From Gerris lacustris (lineage: Eukaryota; Arthropoda; Insecta; Hemiptera; Gerridae): 64,000 nucleotides of DNA. A model generated the notes under the pieces. That model was given only the letters and a program-made list of their open reading frames with translations, had not been told where the DNA came from and did not search any database. Location: the NCBI GenBank assembly GCA_951217055.1, contig OX578276.1, positions 62,694,402-62,758,401 of the forward strand. The letters run 5' to 3'. Shown here piece by piece: positions 36,318-46,830 of this stretch (position 1 is the stretch's first letter; every line of letters starts with the position of its first letter). The position numbers and the translations under genes were made by a program.

Positions 36318-36814
36318 ATTCTAAATTAGTTGATAACAGTAACATGGCATCGAAGTAAATAACCGAGATTCACTGATAATATTGATAGTAACTATTACAC
36401 ATTGGAGAAGCAACCGTTGAATAACATAATAACCGTTAAATAACATATATTCTAAAATTGGAAACGTCTTAAACTCATTTAGTATGAGACAGGTTATTCA
36501 TTTTACCCAGATCTTCTGGAAAATGTCCCATTTTTCACCGCCATGGAAGACAACAACGCCAACACTAATGGCATTACTGCATAATTTTGATAGCTCAATT
36601 AAACTAATAATATATGACAACGGAACAATAATTTCCGACAAAATAATTAAATTAGTAAGACTTACCTCTATGAATATAGCTCCATAGCTTCAAAGATATA
36701 TTGTTTCTTAATTGTAGAGTACATAGTTGTTTTTTACCTCCTGTTGATACTAGTGCAATGTGATATATATATATATTATTCTATGTAATGCTTAAATAAA
36801 TATATAGTTTTCAA

Positions 36815-36848
36815 TCTTGATAATGACCGGTTAGGTCGAAACGTCGCC
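36815..36848 (+). ncRNA. Hairpin motif resembling a degenerate minimal hammerhead (copy 7)
   Basis: tcttgataatgaccggttag then gtcgaaacgtcgcc is almost the 9110-9144 motif at an independent locus, again just downstream of a TATATA stretch (about 36763-36777). Confidence 0.4.
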
Positions 36849-37496
36849 ACCAATTAAGTAACTGGTTTAAAATTATTTACCCTTAAGAGTAGCCAACTGC
36901 GTATATTTACTAAAATAATACATTATTGAGATTAGAATGTTATATGAAACATAATATTTCCTTACTTATCACAATAAATAAATTTATACTTGGGGATGGA
37001 GAAAAGAACATAAAAATATTTTTGGTTGATGTCTAAAACTTGACTGAAGTTTATTTTATAACTTGTCGAAAAGTTTATATTTACTGTGTCTTATCATAAT
37101 AAATAAAAATTAAACTAAAAATAAAATCAATTCCCTTCATACTTATTGTATGAATGTTATTGTAAGTTGTAATTATTATAGGCTGGTAAATGTTTTAGTG
37201 TAAATAGAAGTTAGTCAGTATTCAGCTAAACATGTGTTATAAGGATTATATCATCTGTAACTTTTCTTTTATTGCTCCAGTTATTTAAAAGTTTAGAATA
37301 TCCGTTAACATTTGATAAGTGCAAAGTGCAGGGTACTTTTTAGTGTGGTTTGACACTAATAAACTAGCAGTTGACTTCTTAGTCCATTCCAGGGGTTAAT
37401 TATCTCAAATATTTGTTTCTCTTTATTTCACTGTTCTCTTTCTTCATGCCTAAATATAATTTCATTAAATTCTCGAAGCTAGAATAAAAGGTTGAA

Positions 37497-38054
37497 GGTC
37501 AGAACAGTGGCGCACCCAGGGGGGGGGCACGGGGGGCACGTGCCCCCCCCAAAGCCAGACCTAAAATTTAAGTATGCAATTAAGCACCACGTGTTAAAGT
37601 AATAGTGTTGTGATAGTAAAAAAAAAAAAAAATAAGTAATTATATACCTAGTTTAGCCCTCATTTATTTTTTTGGGGGGTTAAAAAAGACGTGCCCCCCC
37701 CCCCCCCAGAGCCAAAGATAAAAAATTTAAGTATGCAATTTCGCAGTACATGTTAAAGTAATAGTGAAATAAAGAAAATAAATAAGTAATTATATACCTA
37801 GTTTAGCCCGACATTTTTTTTTTGGCGTTTAAAAAGACGTGGCGTTTAAATTTAATTAAAATAGTTAGTAGCAGTCCCATTAGAATATTTTTTAATTATC
37901 GAATAATTAATATTAATGAATTTGGAAACGGGTTCAATTGTAGAAATAAGATTTTAAAAATTGCAGATACCCGACCTTTCGCAAGGAAGGCTATTTTTTG
38001 TACTTATTGACTGGACTATTATATACCCTACTATGTTTATTTTTAACCTAATAC

Positions 38055-38090
<36 letters not shown>

Positions 38091-40690
38091 CACATATAGT
38101 CAGGGTGCCCATAGTCAAAAAAGTCAATTATACATACTCTTTCCAAACCTCCTGTATGGCTTGTTTAGGCCAAGTCTGACACCGTTTTCTGTGATTTTAT
38201 TTGGTTTTGGGGCGTTTTTCCTGTATTTGTTCTGAAACATGCCGTTTTTACGCATACTTAAAAGTGATAGATACTGTTTATATTTGTATTTGAATAGCTT
38301 GATAACTTCAAATGATAGCGTAAGATAAAATTCTCTGACACCAAATATGGGCCAATTTGGGTGTCTGCTCTCCCGAACATGCCGGAAAAACGACTATCGG
38401 AAGACTGATTAATAACCAGCTGAATTTCTCAAGATACATTATTTGAACCCTATCATTCAACATTTTAATATTGTCTGACGCAGAACTTTTTCCAACTTTC
38501 CAGTCTGACGCGTCAAAGATGTAGATTTCACGACATCAAAAAAATTATTAATAACATTTTTTTTTAAACATATTTGCTTTTCAAATTGAGTATACAATTT
38601 AGTAAAAAAACTGTCTGACGCTAAAAGTGGGGCATTTTCGTTAAAATTTGAAATAAAACCATTTTTAATCTCCTGTTTGGTCCTTGCATTCACAAATATA
38701 TAATATAATATTAAGGTCAAATATTAATAACCAGATGACGTTTTTTAATAAAAACAAATAGAAATCAAATTTTCAACTGTCCCATAATATGTGTTTTCCA
38801 GGCAGAATTGTTTTCAAACTGTTTGGAAAAAAACTAAACTAAAATAAAACAAAATATAAAAGGACTTAATGCTTCAAGTATGCCACCTAAAAGCAGAATT
38901 ACTGCAGCAAATTAAAAGAACTATACTACATATGTAGTATTTGGTGCAACGCCTATTTAAGATGCCCAACCGCATTAAACCCTGAAGATTGTGGGTGGAC
39001 ATTAATAAATAACAAGTTTCATCATTATTGGTTTGATGGGCCTATCTAAGTCCTTTATTTAAAGATATTTCTTCTATTACCGAAGGTAAATTTATATTGA
39101 CGTAGGTATGTTAAAATTTCCTGATTATTATTTATTAAAATGACTCAGAAATGATCTTAAAATTAGCTATTTTTACAATCAATCAATAGCTTCGTTCGGA
39201 GAACGAATTGTTATTTTACGGAATATTCAGTAAACTATATTTATTATCTCTTTAAAATTAAGTTTCTTGTCCCTTTAAATAAGCATAATTAAAATGACAG
39301 ATTCGGAGTATTAATATTCGGATTCGAAAAGTGAAAATGAGGAGGTAGACCATTATGAAAGTGATGATACTGATGAAGACAGCATAGCTAAAGATGAAAG
39401 CGAAACAGAATGAGAAAAAAATTCCTTTATATTTTTTTTATTTGCGCAATTTTTTATTTTATATATAAATATATATATATATTTTTTTTCATAAATAAAA
39501 TAATTAAACAAAAAGTGCGTATGTATATATTAATTTATAAACTACCCTCATACTGCACATTTTATTTATAATACCGTAAGCACCTGATTAATTATTTAAG
39601 CTGAACTTACATTACTAGCCAATGAACAGTAGGTACTGTTATTACAGAAAATTAAGGTTTTTTCGTCAGACTCGAATTATGCCCCAATGAATTTATCAGA
39701 CTCTTGTACCAGATGTTAAGTATTGATATTTTACACATAATATAGAAATGTCTGACGAATATTAATAATTTTTTTGATGTCGTGAAATCGACATCTTTGA
39801 CGCGTCAGACTGGAAAGTTGGAAAAAGTTCTGCGTCAGACAATATTAAAATATTGAATGATAGGGTTCAAATAATGTATCTTGAGAAATTCAGCTGGTTA
39901 TTAATCAGTCTTCCGATAGTCGTTTTTCCGGCATGTTCGGGAGAGCAGACACCCAAATTGGCCCATATTTGGTGTCAGAGAATTTTATCTTACGCTATCA
40001 TTTGAAGTTATCAAGCTATTTAAATACAAATATAAACAGTATCTATCACTTTTAAGTATGCGTAAAAACGGCATGTTTCAGAACAAATACAGGAAAAACG
40101 CCCCAAAACCAAATAAAATCACAGAGGAAAACGGTGTCAGACTTGGCCTAAACAAGCCATACAGGAGGTTTGGAAAGAGTATGTATAATTGACTTTTTTG
40201 CCTATGGGCACCCTGACTAATAGGTAACTAAAATATTTTTAAAATGTACCAATTTATTTTTCTGGCTACTAAAATAAAACATTAATCTATTATATAATGT
40301 ACAACTTATAATAATAAAATATTATTAGTATGTATACAATTTTGTTTAAATAAAATACCCCGGTCTTCATGTCCCGTTCATAAAAAACTTAAATTTATTT
40401 GTATATAATAACATTTTAGATGCTCTTAGAATAGGCTAAAAAGACGTTTTCAAGTAACGTAAACTATAAAAATTTTCCCGGGGGAGGATCCCGGACCCCC
40501 CTAAAAGAGAGCCCAGCCCCCCTTTAATATTGGCTGGATCCGCCCCCGATATGAAGTAATTTAAGAACAAAGAAAACCAGACTAGTTAATTGTCTGTGAT
40601 TATACTAAGCCCACATTACATCCCCCCCCCTCTTATTTTTTTTTCTGTGCCCCTCCCAAAAAAAATCCTGGGTGCGCCACTGGGTCAGAA
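37497..40690. mobile_element. hAT-like element with perfect 8-bp target duplication, containing a nested transposon
   Basis: The element 37505-40682 begins CAGTGGCGCACCCAGG and ends CCTGGGTGCGCCACTG, flanked on both sides by ggtcagaa (37497-37504 and 40683-40690). CAG...CTG tips with an 8-bp duplication are hAT hallmarks. G and C runs lie just inside both ends. An internal tandem duplication of about 150-170 bp (near 37545-37690 and 37693-37850, sharing atttaagtatgcaatt and ataagtaattatatacctag) precedes the nested element 38101-40215. No transposase frame was found. Confidence 0.78.
38101..40215. mobile_element. Transposon with ~456-bp terminal inverted repeats and repeated GTCTGAC motifs
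   Basis: The left arm 38101-38556 and right arm 39759-40215 are near-identical inverse copies starting CAGGGTGCCCATAG. GTCTGAC or its complement occurs nine times, spaced through arms and sub-arms (38174, 38473, 38503, 38613, 39665, 39750, 39804, 39834, 40136). This looks like repeated binding sites for a transposase. The interior has one short acidic stretch (39295-39410: Glu/Asp/Ser codons interrupted by a TAA) that could be the start of a lost gene. No target duplication is clear and no superfamily is assigned. Confidence 0.75.
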
Positions 40691-41269
40691 TGCAATTAAA
40701 GATTAATTAGAGGGATAATTCGATTTTTGGAACGATTCCTCGACTTCTTAGTCTATCCAAAATGTTAAGCTCCTTCAGTTAAAGGACGATTAAATCCGTT
40801 AATGCCCTCTTTTTATAACTTGCTCTTTTTGACCCACGAAACCCTTTATTAAATGCTAAAATTTAATTACTTTTCATCTATTTCGTAAACACCGCCCTTC
40901 ACCTTGTACCTTTCTGTTGTTAATTATGATAGAAAAAGGCTATTTTAAAGGAATAAGTGTTAAATCAGAATTATTTTATAGCACCTAATATAAAAGCAGT
41001 AATTATTTTCTTTAATAGAAATATTAAAAATTGACATACAACTTTTAAGAGGGTTAAAAGAAAGAAACTCAGCTGTACAAGGTGAGAAAAAGTAATTACA
41101 CACAACAATGATTTTTTATCCAAGAACGCACTTGTGCTTTTTCTGAAGAAGATTTATCTAACCAAAAAGGAGTTAAAAAGTCTATTTCTAATAGAAGAAT
41201 TTTTAGTAAAATACCTTTGCTGCTCGTTACATTAAACAGACATTGTTTCCATTTATTTCTTTACATTTT
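40691..41269. other. AT-rich region, nothing recognised
   Basis: No supported features. Confidence 0.5.
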
Positions 41270-41350
41270 TAGGGTCCGTAGCCGTAACGACACCCTTATA
41301 CATTCCTCCGAATGTCCGTCTGTCTGTCTGTAACGCGCCTGATATCTAAA
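41270..41350 (+). repeat. Family E terminus
   Basis: agggtccgtagccgtaacga then a gtccgtctgtctgtctgtaa tract. Only the terminal part of the family is present. Confidence 0.4.
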
Positions 41351-41444
41351 AGTGCAAAAAAAAAAAAAAAATAAATAAAAAATAAATAAATTGAAATGTG
41401 CACATGTTATCTGTAATATTCTCAGGAAATTATATGGAACCACC

Positions 41445-41558
41445 AAAAAATCATTCCTTAAAAACAAGGGGTTGAAGTTTAAGGGGGTTAACTTTTTTTT
41501 AACGGAAATGCATCAAAAAGAGGAGGATTCCCTGAGTACAAATATATATTTGGTTTTA
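41445..41558 (+). repeat. 114-bp direct repeat, copy 1
   Basis: aaaaaatcattccttaaaaa through ggattccctgagtacaaata to atatttggtttta is repeated without visible change at 41888-42001. Confidence 0.8.
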
Positions 41559-41648
41559 TTCGTATTGAATTACCCTTTAATCTAATTTATTCTTCAGTCT
41601 TCCTTAGGTCTATAGGGCATTAATAAAGTTTATTGCTACTCCATGTCT

Positions 41649-41684
41649 GGCTATATTTCACCTCCTTTGAGGCATCCTCAGGCC
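41649..41684 (-). ncRNA. Hairpin motif resembling a degenerate minimal hammerhead (copy 8)
   Basis: On the minus strand: GGC, CTGAGGATG, CCTC-aaag-GAGG, TGAAATAT, AGCC. GGC/GCC can form stem I and GAAAT-ATA the distal core. It lies between the two 114-bp direct repeats. Confidence 0.4.
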
Positions 41685-41887
41685 TTTATTAATCCTTCTA
41701 TTATATTATAATATACATTTTTCTTTGAAAATCTAACAGCCAGTTATTTAACCGTGCGTCATACGTCTGCACATTTCCTCTTTTCATATCCACTGTTCTC
41801 TATTTAATGTAATTTTTAATTATAAAATTATTAATTTTCTCGAAGAGAAAATACGTCTTGAGTGTATTTATGATAAGACTCTTAAAA

Positions 41888-42001
41888 AAAAAATCATTCC
41901 TTAAAAACAAGGGGTTGAAGTTTAAGGGGGTTAACTTTTTTTTAACGGAAATGCATCAAAAAGAGGAGGATTCCCTGAGTACAAATATATATTTGGTTTT
42001 A
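41888..42001 (+). repeat. 114-bp direct repeat, copy 2
   Basis: Same sequence as 41445-41558. It runs directly into aaatcaaattataattatta, a tail also seen beside the SINE-like fragment at 12440. Confidence 0.8.
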
Positions 42002-42139
42002 AATCAAATTATAATTATTATTAACTACGGGAAACAGACAGTGAAAAATACACTCCTGTGTATTTGGTTTTGTTTTTGTACCAATTCATCTTAGCGCCAT
42101 GTCTTCTTAAAAATTGAGTTTTTCGTACCCCTCTATTTT

Positions 42140-42445
42140 TGCTTCCGATCTTACCGAAGGTTATGGAAGCTATGTGATTGTTCTGAAGAACTAAAATTTG
42201 TTATGTCTCCAATTTCCAAGAAAGAGATCCGTTTCAGACATCAGGGTACACTTTTGGTTCCGTGTTTGTCGGTCGGTCTGTCGCTCAATTCTAGAGAAGC
42301 ATAATATATATCTTAAAAGCTCTGATATTCCATGTTTATTCCATTGTTGGTCCCATATAAGTTGTTAAAGCATATTATAATACTTATAGTATACGAAATA
42401 GCACGTGAGGAAGCTATGTGCAATACTAATTGGCTGACCATTTTT
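42140..42445 (+). repeat. Dispersed repeat family B copy
   Basis: ttccgatcttaccgaaggtt, ttcagacatcagggtacact, ttttggttccgtgtttgtcg and the end gaggaagctatgtgcaatac-taattggctg. Confidence 0.6.
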
Positions 42446-43449
42446 TAACAAATCAACGAAAAAATCATTGTTATTCTTTCTTGTTTATTTGTTCTATTTC
42501 TATAAAACCAAAATCGGGTTTTATTTTTCATGCGTAGAAAAAAATATTAATATAAATATTCTCCCTAAAATGTTAATTATTTATTATCTTAGGAACGGAT
42601 TGGCTAGATATTTCGGAGTAGTTTCATTGCGTTTGGACAATAAGAATTCATATGATTGCGTTTGTTTCACGTTATTGTAATAAATGGTTCAAAAGTTATA
42701 GCTGATAAAACTTTTGGTTTGTTACTTGCTAATAACAAAGAAAAAAACATACTGGTAACTTCTCCAGACACCCGTACAGGTTAGAATGGAGTTACGTCAT
42801 TATGTATACTGGATATCTCACACGCTCCGGCTTGTCTGAGCTGGTTCATCTCTATTTGTATCCTTACTAATAACTTATGACATACTGATTCCGCACTGCA
42901 TTAATGATTTGATGTTTTAGTAAGCAGCATAAGCATTTTACAAACTTCTTCAGTCTTCTTTTAATGTAATAGCTATGTATAAGGTATAAGTGGAAACAAT
43001 TAGTTCGTTTTTAAATCACAGAATATATATTGTCTAAAATATAGATTGGATATTAGTATATTTCTCTTCCTACAAATTATTATCTAATATGGCAAATCTA
43101 AAATTATTATTAGATATCTTTTATATTATTTGGTGATGTATATATCTTGAAGAAATAACTATCATTTTGTGGAGAACTAATGTAGTCTTAAAACTGTGCA
43201 TTAAATTGTTGGTACGACGAAATTTCATGATGCTAGACTAAATAAATTAGACCGATGTTCCTAGGTTTTCATTGTACATGTATGCGACCATGTTTCTTTA
43301 CCTTCCATACTTAATTATTATCTCATTATGTACAGTACATACCCCGGTTCAACTAACAGTTTATTGCTTAGTGATTTTAGTTTAAGATTTTGTCACTATA
43401 TCTGTTTAATGCATACAATATAATCATTTTGTTATTTAATAACTTACTT
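42446..43449. other. AT-rich region, nothing recognised
   Basis: The 70-codon frame at 42468 has no domain. Nothing else is supported. Confidence 0.5.
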
Positions 43450-43745
43450 TTTGCTTCCGAGCTTACCGAAGGTAACGGGAGCTATGTTCCGAAGAACAAA
43501 AATTTTTTAGGTCTCCGATTTCAAAAATTCCAAGACAGAAATCCGTTTCAGACATCAGGGAACATTTTTGGTTCCGTGTCTGTCTGTCGGTCTGTCGGTC
43601 TGTCGTTCAATTTTTGCGAACCAACATATCTTAAAAACTGCACGTTCAATTTTAATGAAATTAGGGTGGTTGGTCATAATTAGCCCATTGTTGGTCCCAT
43701 ATAAGTTTCAACCGTCTGCGCCTATTTGTTTCCGCCTAGATATTG
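43450..43745 (+). repeat. Dispersed repeat family B, 5' half
   Basis: gcttccgagcttaccgaagg, ccaagacagaaatccgtttc, gaacatttttggttccgtgt, a gtctgtctgtcggtctgtcg tract and the core gaaattagggtggttggtc. Confidence 0.65.
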
Positions 43746-43981
43746 GAGGGGGGTCCAAAATGCCTTGAGATGGTTCCAATAAAGGACGGTACCGGTACAG
43801 CTATGTTCGACTTGGCCGGGACACTACCGTACTCCTAGATATTAAATTTATATAATTTTTTTAAAAACATTTTTACTGAAAGATTTAAAGTAAATTAAAA
43901 AAATCGGGTACGGGGTACCTCGGAACTTTTCCTCACTTCAAAGGCCACTAAAGTGGCCTCTCCAGCTGCTTCGCAGCAGGA

Positions 43982-44030
43982 GGAAGCAGCATTGGACGTG
44001 GTCAGTACTTGGATGGGTGACCGTTCTGAA
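43982..44030 (+). other. 5S rRNA-derived internal promoter segment (left arm)
   Basis: aagcagcattggacgtggtc followed by agtacttggatgggtgaccg matches the 5S rRNA region holding the A box, intermediate element and C box of the type 1 Pol III promoter. The 5S start and the 3' third are absent, so this is not a 5S gene. It points into the element. Confidence 0.75.
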
Positions 44031-45345
44031 CTAACTGATTTATTATCTTTCTTCAAAAAAACCTTATTTTTAAAACTTATATTTTATTTAATTATTTGAA
44101 GTTTGGCGGTATTTTGACAGATGTAAACAAACTTTGACGTCATCAAAATTATCGCACTAATAAATAATTATATTTGCTTATAACTTTTAAACTAATTAAT
44201 GGAATTTTATCGGTTTTTTTATATTTGTTCCTTAATTTTTTCCGGTTCCAACGATCTGCTATATGTCAAAAACCTATTTATACTTTCAGTATTATTAACC
44301 GTCAGAGTTTAAAAATTCAAAAATTTATAACTTCAAATGGCGGCCAATATCAAAATGAAATTTAGCGGGCTTGTTTGTTATACAGAGAGGTACATTCGAG
44401 CCAAATTTCAACTCGATCAGGACCATTTTCGATTTATTACGATTTTTTTAAATTTTTGCTGACTCAGAAAACTGGGTTCAAGATGGCGGAAAAAGTTGAT
44501 TTTCCGGGCGGCACAACTACAGGTTAGGACTGATTTTTCTACCAAGTTTCAACTTTCTAGGTTAAATACCTTGGGCGCTACGATGATAACGCAAATACAC
44601 ACACACACACATACATACACACACACATACATACGTCATGCTGAAAACCACTCAGGAGGTCTTAAAAACACCTAAAACGGATAATTCCGATGAAATCTCG
44701 AAAAAAATTTTTTTTGAAAACAATACTTTTCCTACTATTAGTAGTGAGGAAAAGTAAAAATGAGCCTTGCTTGAATTCATGTACTAAATAATCTGACATT
44801 TTTAGTAAGTACCATATTTTAGCTAATTACTGGTATCTATTTAATTTCTGTTTTTTACTTTTTCTCACTACTAATCAGTCCTAACCTTTAGTTGTGCCGC
44901 CCGGAAAATCAACTTTTTCCGCCATCTTGAACCCAGTTTTCTAAATCAGCAAAAATTTAAAAAAATCGTAATAAATCGAAAATGGTCCTGATCGAGTTGA
45001 AATTTGGCTCGAATGTACCTCTCTGTATAACAAACAAGCCCGCTAAATTTCATTTTGATATTGGCCGCCATTTTGAAGTTATAAATTTTTGAATTTTTAA
45101 ACTTTGACGGTTAATAATACTGAAAGTATAAATAGGTTTTTGACATATAGCATATCGTTGGAACCGGAAAAAATTAAGGAACAAATATAAAAAACCCGAT
45201 GAAATTCCATTAATTAGTTTAAAAGTTATAGGCGAATATAATTATTTATTAGTGCGATAATTTTGATGACGTCAAAGTTTGTTTACATCTGTCAAAATAC
45301 CGCCAAACTTCAAATAATTAAATAAATATAAGTTTTAAAAATAAG

Positions 45346-45790
45346 GTTTTTTTCAGGGGTAATCAACTCCAGTATTCTAGAGGTGTAAGACCACTAGCGC
45401 TGGTCGGGCAGATGGCGGTTAAAATTGTAAACTACTTATGATCTTTTGACATTCCTCGAATTCTAAAATATAAACAAATTCTGATTGTCAGACATTTGTA
45501 CTATTTTGTAAATAAACGAAATAAAAAAAAACCAGCCTCAGTGGCTGTGTGAGATGCGCGATTGCTCCGAATTCGAAAGTTTCCGGGTTCGAATCTAGTA
45601 AACTGACAAATTAATTTATAAATTTATTTCTTTGAATTAAGAAACTCAAAATATTTTGAATGGTGTAAAAGATTTAGTTACAATATTAACCGCCAAATTC
45701 CCGTGGAGCGCTAGTAGTCTAACATATGGTAGATAAAGAGGGGAGTTGGAAATCTTTCCGTTTAAGGATTCTATGATCGCTGGTTTTTTT
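45346..45790. mobile_element. hAT-type MITE carrying a tRNA-like promoter, nested in the right arm
   Basis: The element 45354-45782 starts CAGGGG and ends CGCTG. It is flanked by gttttttt on both sides (45346-45353 and 45783-45790), an 8-bp duplication, and it interrupts sequence that is continuous in the left arm. Inside, gtaagaccactagcgct and agcgctagtagtctaac are inverted. A tRNA-like stretch lies at 45533-45605. Confidence 0.7.
45533..45605 (+). other. tRNA-like Pol III promoter (A and B boxes)
   Basis: cagtggctgtgtgag (45539-45553) resembles an A box, and gggttcgaatc (45585-45595) is a good B box at normal tRNA spacing. The remaining sequence does not make a full tRNA, so it is a tRNA-derived relic, as in SINE heads. 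Confidence 0.6.
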
Positions 45791-45814
45791 GAAGAAAGAT
45801 AATAAATCAGTTAG

Positions 45815-45863
45815 TTCAGAACGGTCACCCATCCAAGTACTGACCACGTCCAATGCTGCTTCC
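45815..45863 (-). other. 5S rRNA-derived internal promoter segment (right arm)
   Basis: The inverse copy of 43982-44030, again pointing inward. The box sequences appear unchanged between the two arms. Confidence 0.75.
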
Positions 45864-46270
45864 TCCTGCAGCGAAACAGCTGGAGAGGCCACTTTAGTGG
45901 CCTCTGAAGTGAGGAAAAGTTCCGAGGTACCCCGTACCCGTTTTTTTTTTTTTTTTTAACTTGTTCAACTTGAGGTAAGAGATTTTCAACATGGCCTAGT
46001 TATTAAAAAGGTTTAATGAATGGTCATTTGTGAATGGCTTTCTTTTTTTTTTTTTTTTAATTTTTAATTTTACCCTCTTCCTTTTGAATTATTAAGGGGA
46101 GTATTTCGAAAAAACACACCTTAATTGATGCTCATTACTAAAACAGAAGATTTTCCGAAACATTTAATGTTCATGGTTTATATAAGTTATGAATTTTCAT
46201 AAACGATTTTATATCCTGTGTTTTAAAAGAATTTGAGAGTAGTAGGTGGAATTATTATTATACTATTTTA

Positions 46271-46302
46271 GAGCTTTCGTAAGGGAATCCTAGCATCTTC
46301 AG
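46271..46302 (-). ncRNA. Hairpin motif resembling a degenerate minimal hammerhead (copy 9)
   Basis: On the minus strand: CTGAAGATGCTAGG, attc, CCCTTACGAAAGCTC. It lies about 130-300 bases upstream of a Penelope-like coding relic, which supports a link of this motif to that element class. Confidence 0.35.
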
Positions 46303-46429
46303 TTTTCATAACAAATTAATTTAGCTAGCAGCAAAATGCATTGACTATTGGAGAGAAGAACTGCTTATTTATACTTCCTTTTTGAAAAAAAGGTTATATC
46401 TGGATTTTCTGGGGGGTCACCCTTTGTCT

Positions 46430-46830
46430 GGAGAATTCTTTGTCAGAGTCAAGACATCTTTTAAGGGTATTGCTTTTGGGTTGGAGACGTTTGAAGTAGG
46501 GAAGAGGTGGTTAAGTCACCTCGTGCTTTCAACTTGGTGATGGAACAAACTAGAGAATAGAGAAATGGTTGATCCACAATCTGAAAGTTTTGACAGAACT
46601 ATGGAAACCAAGCATACTGACAGATACCTCAATGCAGAATCACACCCCTATCCATCTCAAATGAAAGCAGTCACCCACTCTTTGTTTAAAGGGATTTCAA
46701 AATCTGCGTAAATATATCGTGGAACGAGGAGAAGGCTTGATGATGACCATGATGATTATGCCATCAAGAAAAGAGCATATTGAAACCTTCGACGTGAAGA
46801 GACCACTAAGAGGGCGGTAAAAGAACACTG
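46430..46830 (+). pseudogene. Penelope-like element coding relic
   Basis: At 46575-46690 the plus strand reads TKHTDRYLNAESHPYPSQMK followed by AVTHSLFKG. This matches the conserved YRKPTHTDRYL...SHHP...K..V..L segment between the reverse transcriptase and the GIY-YIG region of Penelope-like retroelements. The flanking sequence contains stops and frameshifts, and neither the catalytic reverse-transcriptase motifs nor GIY-YIG could be read. It is an old, inactive copy. Confidence 0.55.

Larger units (their letters stand above)
43905..45940. mobile_element. Fold-back locus with 5S-rRNA-derived modules in both arms
   Basis: The left arm (43905-44537) begins cgggtacggggtacctcgga. The right arm (about 44870-45940) is its inverse and is interrupted by the hAT-type insertion 45354-45782. 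Each arm has a hairpin-forming ggccactaaagtggcc, then gctgcttcgcagc (lost symmetry on the right), then a 5S-derived segment. Between the arms the left copy continues to tagtagtgaggaaaagtaaa, and the right copy ends in the corresponding agtagtgagaaaaagtaaaa. The locus can therefore also be read as two tail-to-tail copies of an ~850-bp element, one internally deleted. No protein frame. Confidence 0.75.

Noticed and set aside
43982..44030. A genuine 5S rRNA gene.
   Set aside because: Only about 49 bases corresponding to the internal promoter are present; the 5' third and the 3' end of 5S are missing in both copies.
45533..45605. A functional tRNA gene.
   Set aside because: A and B boxes are present, but no acceptor stem or complete cloverleaf could be drawn.
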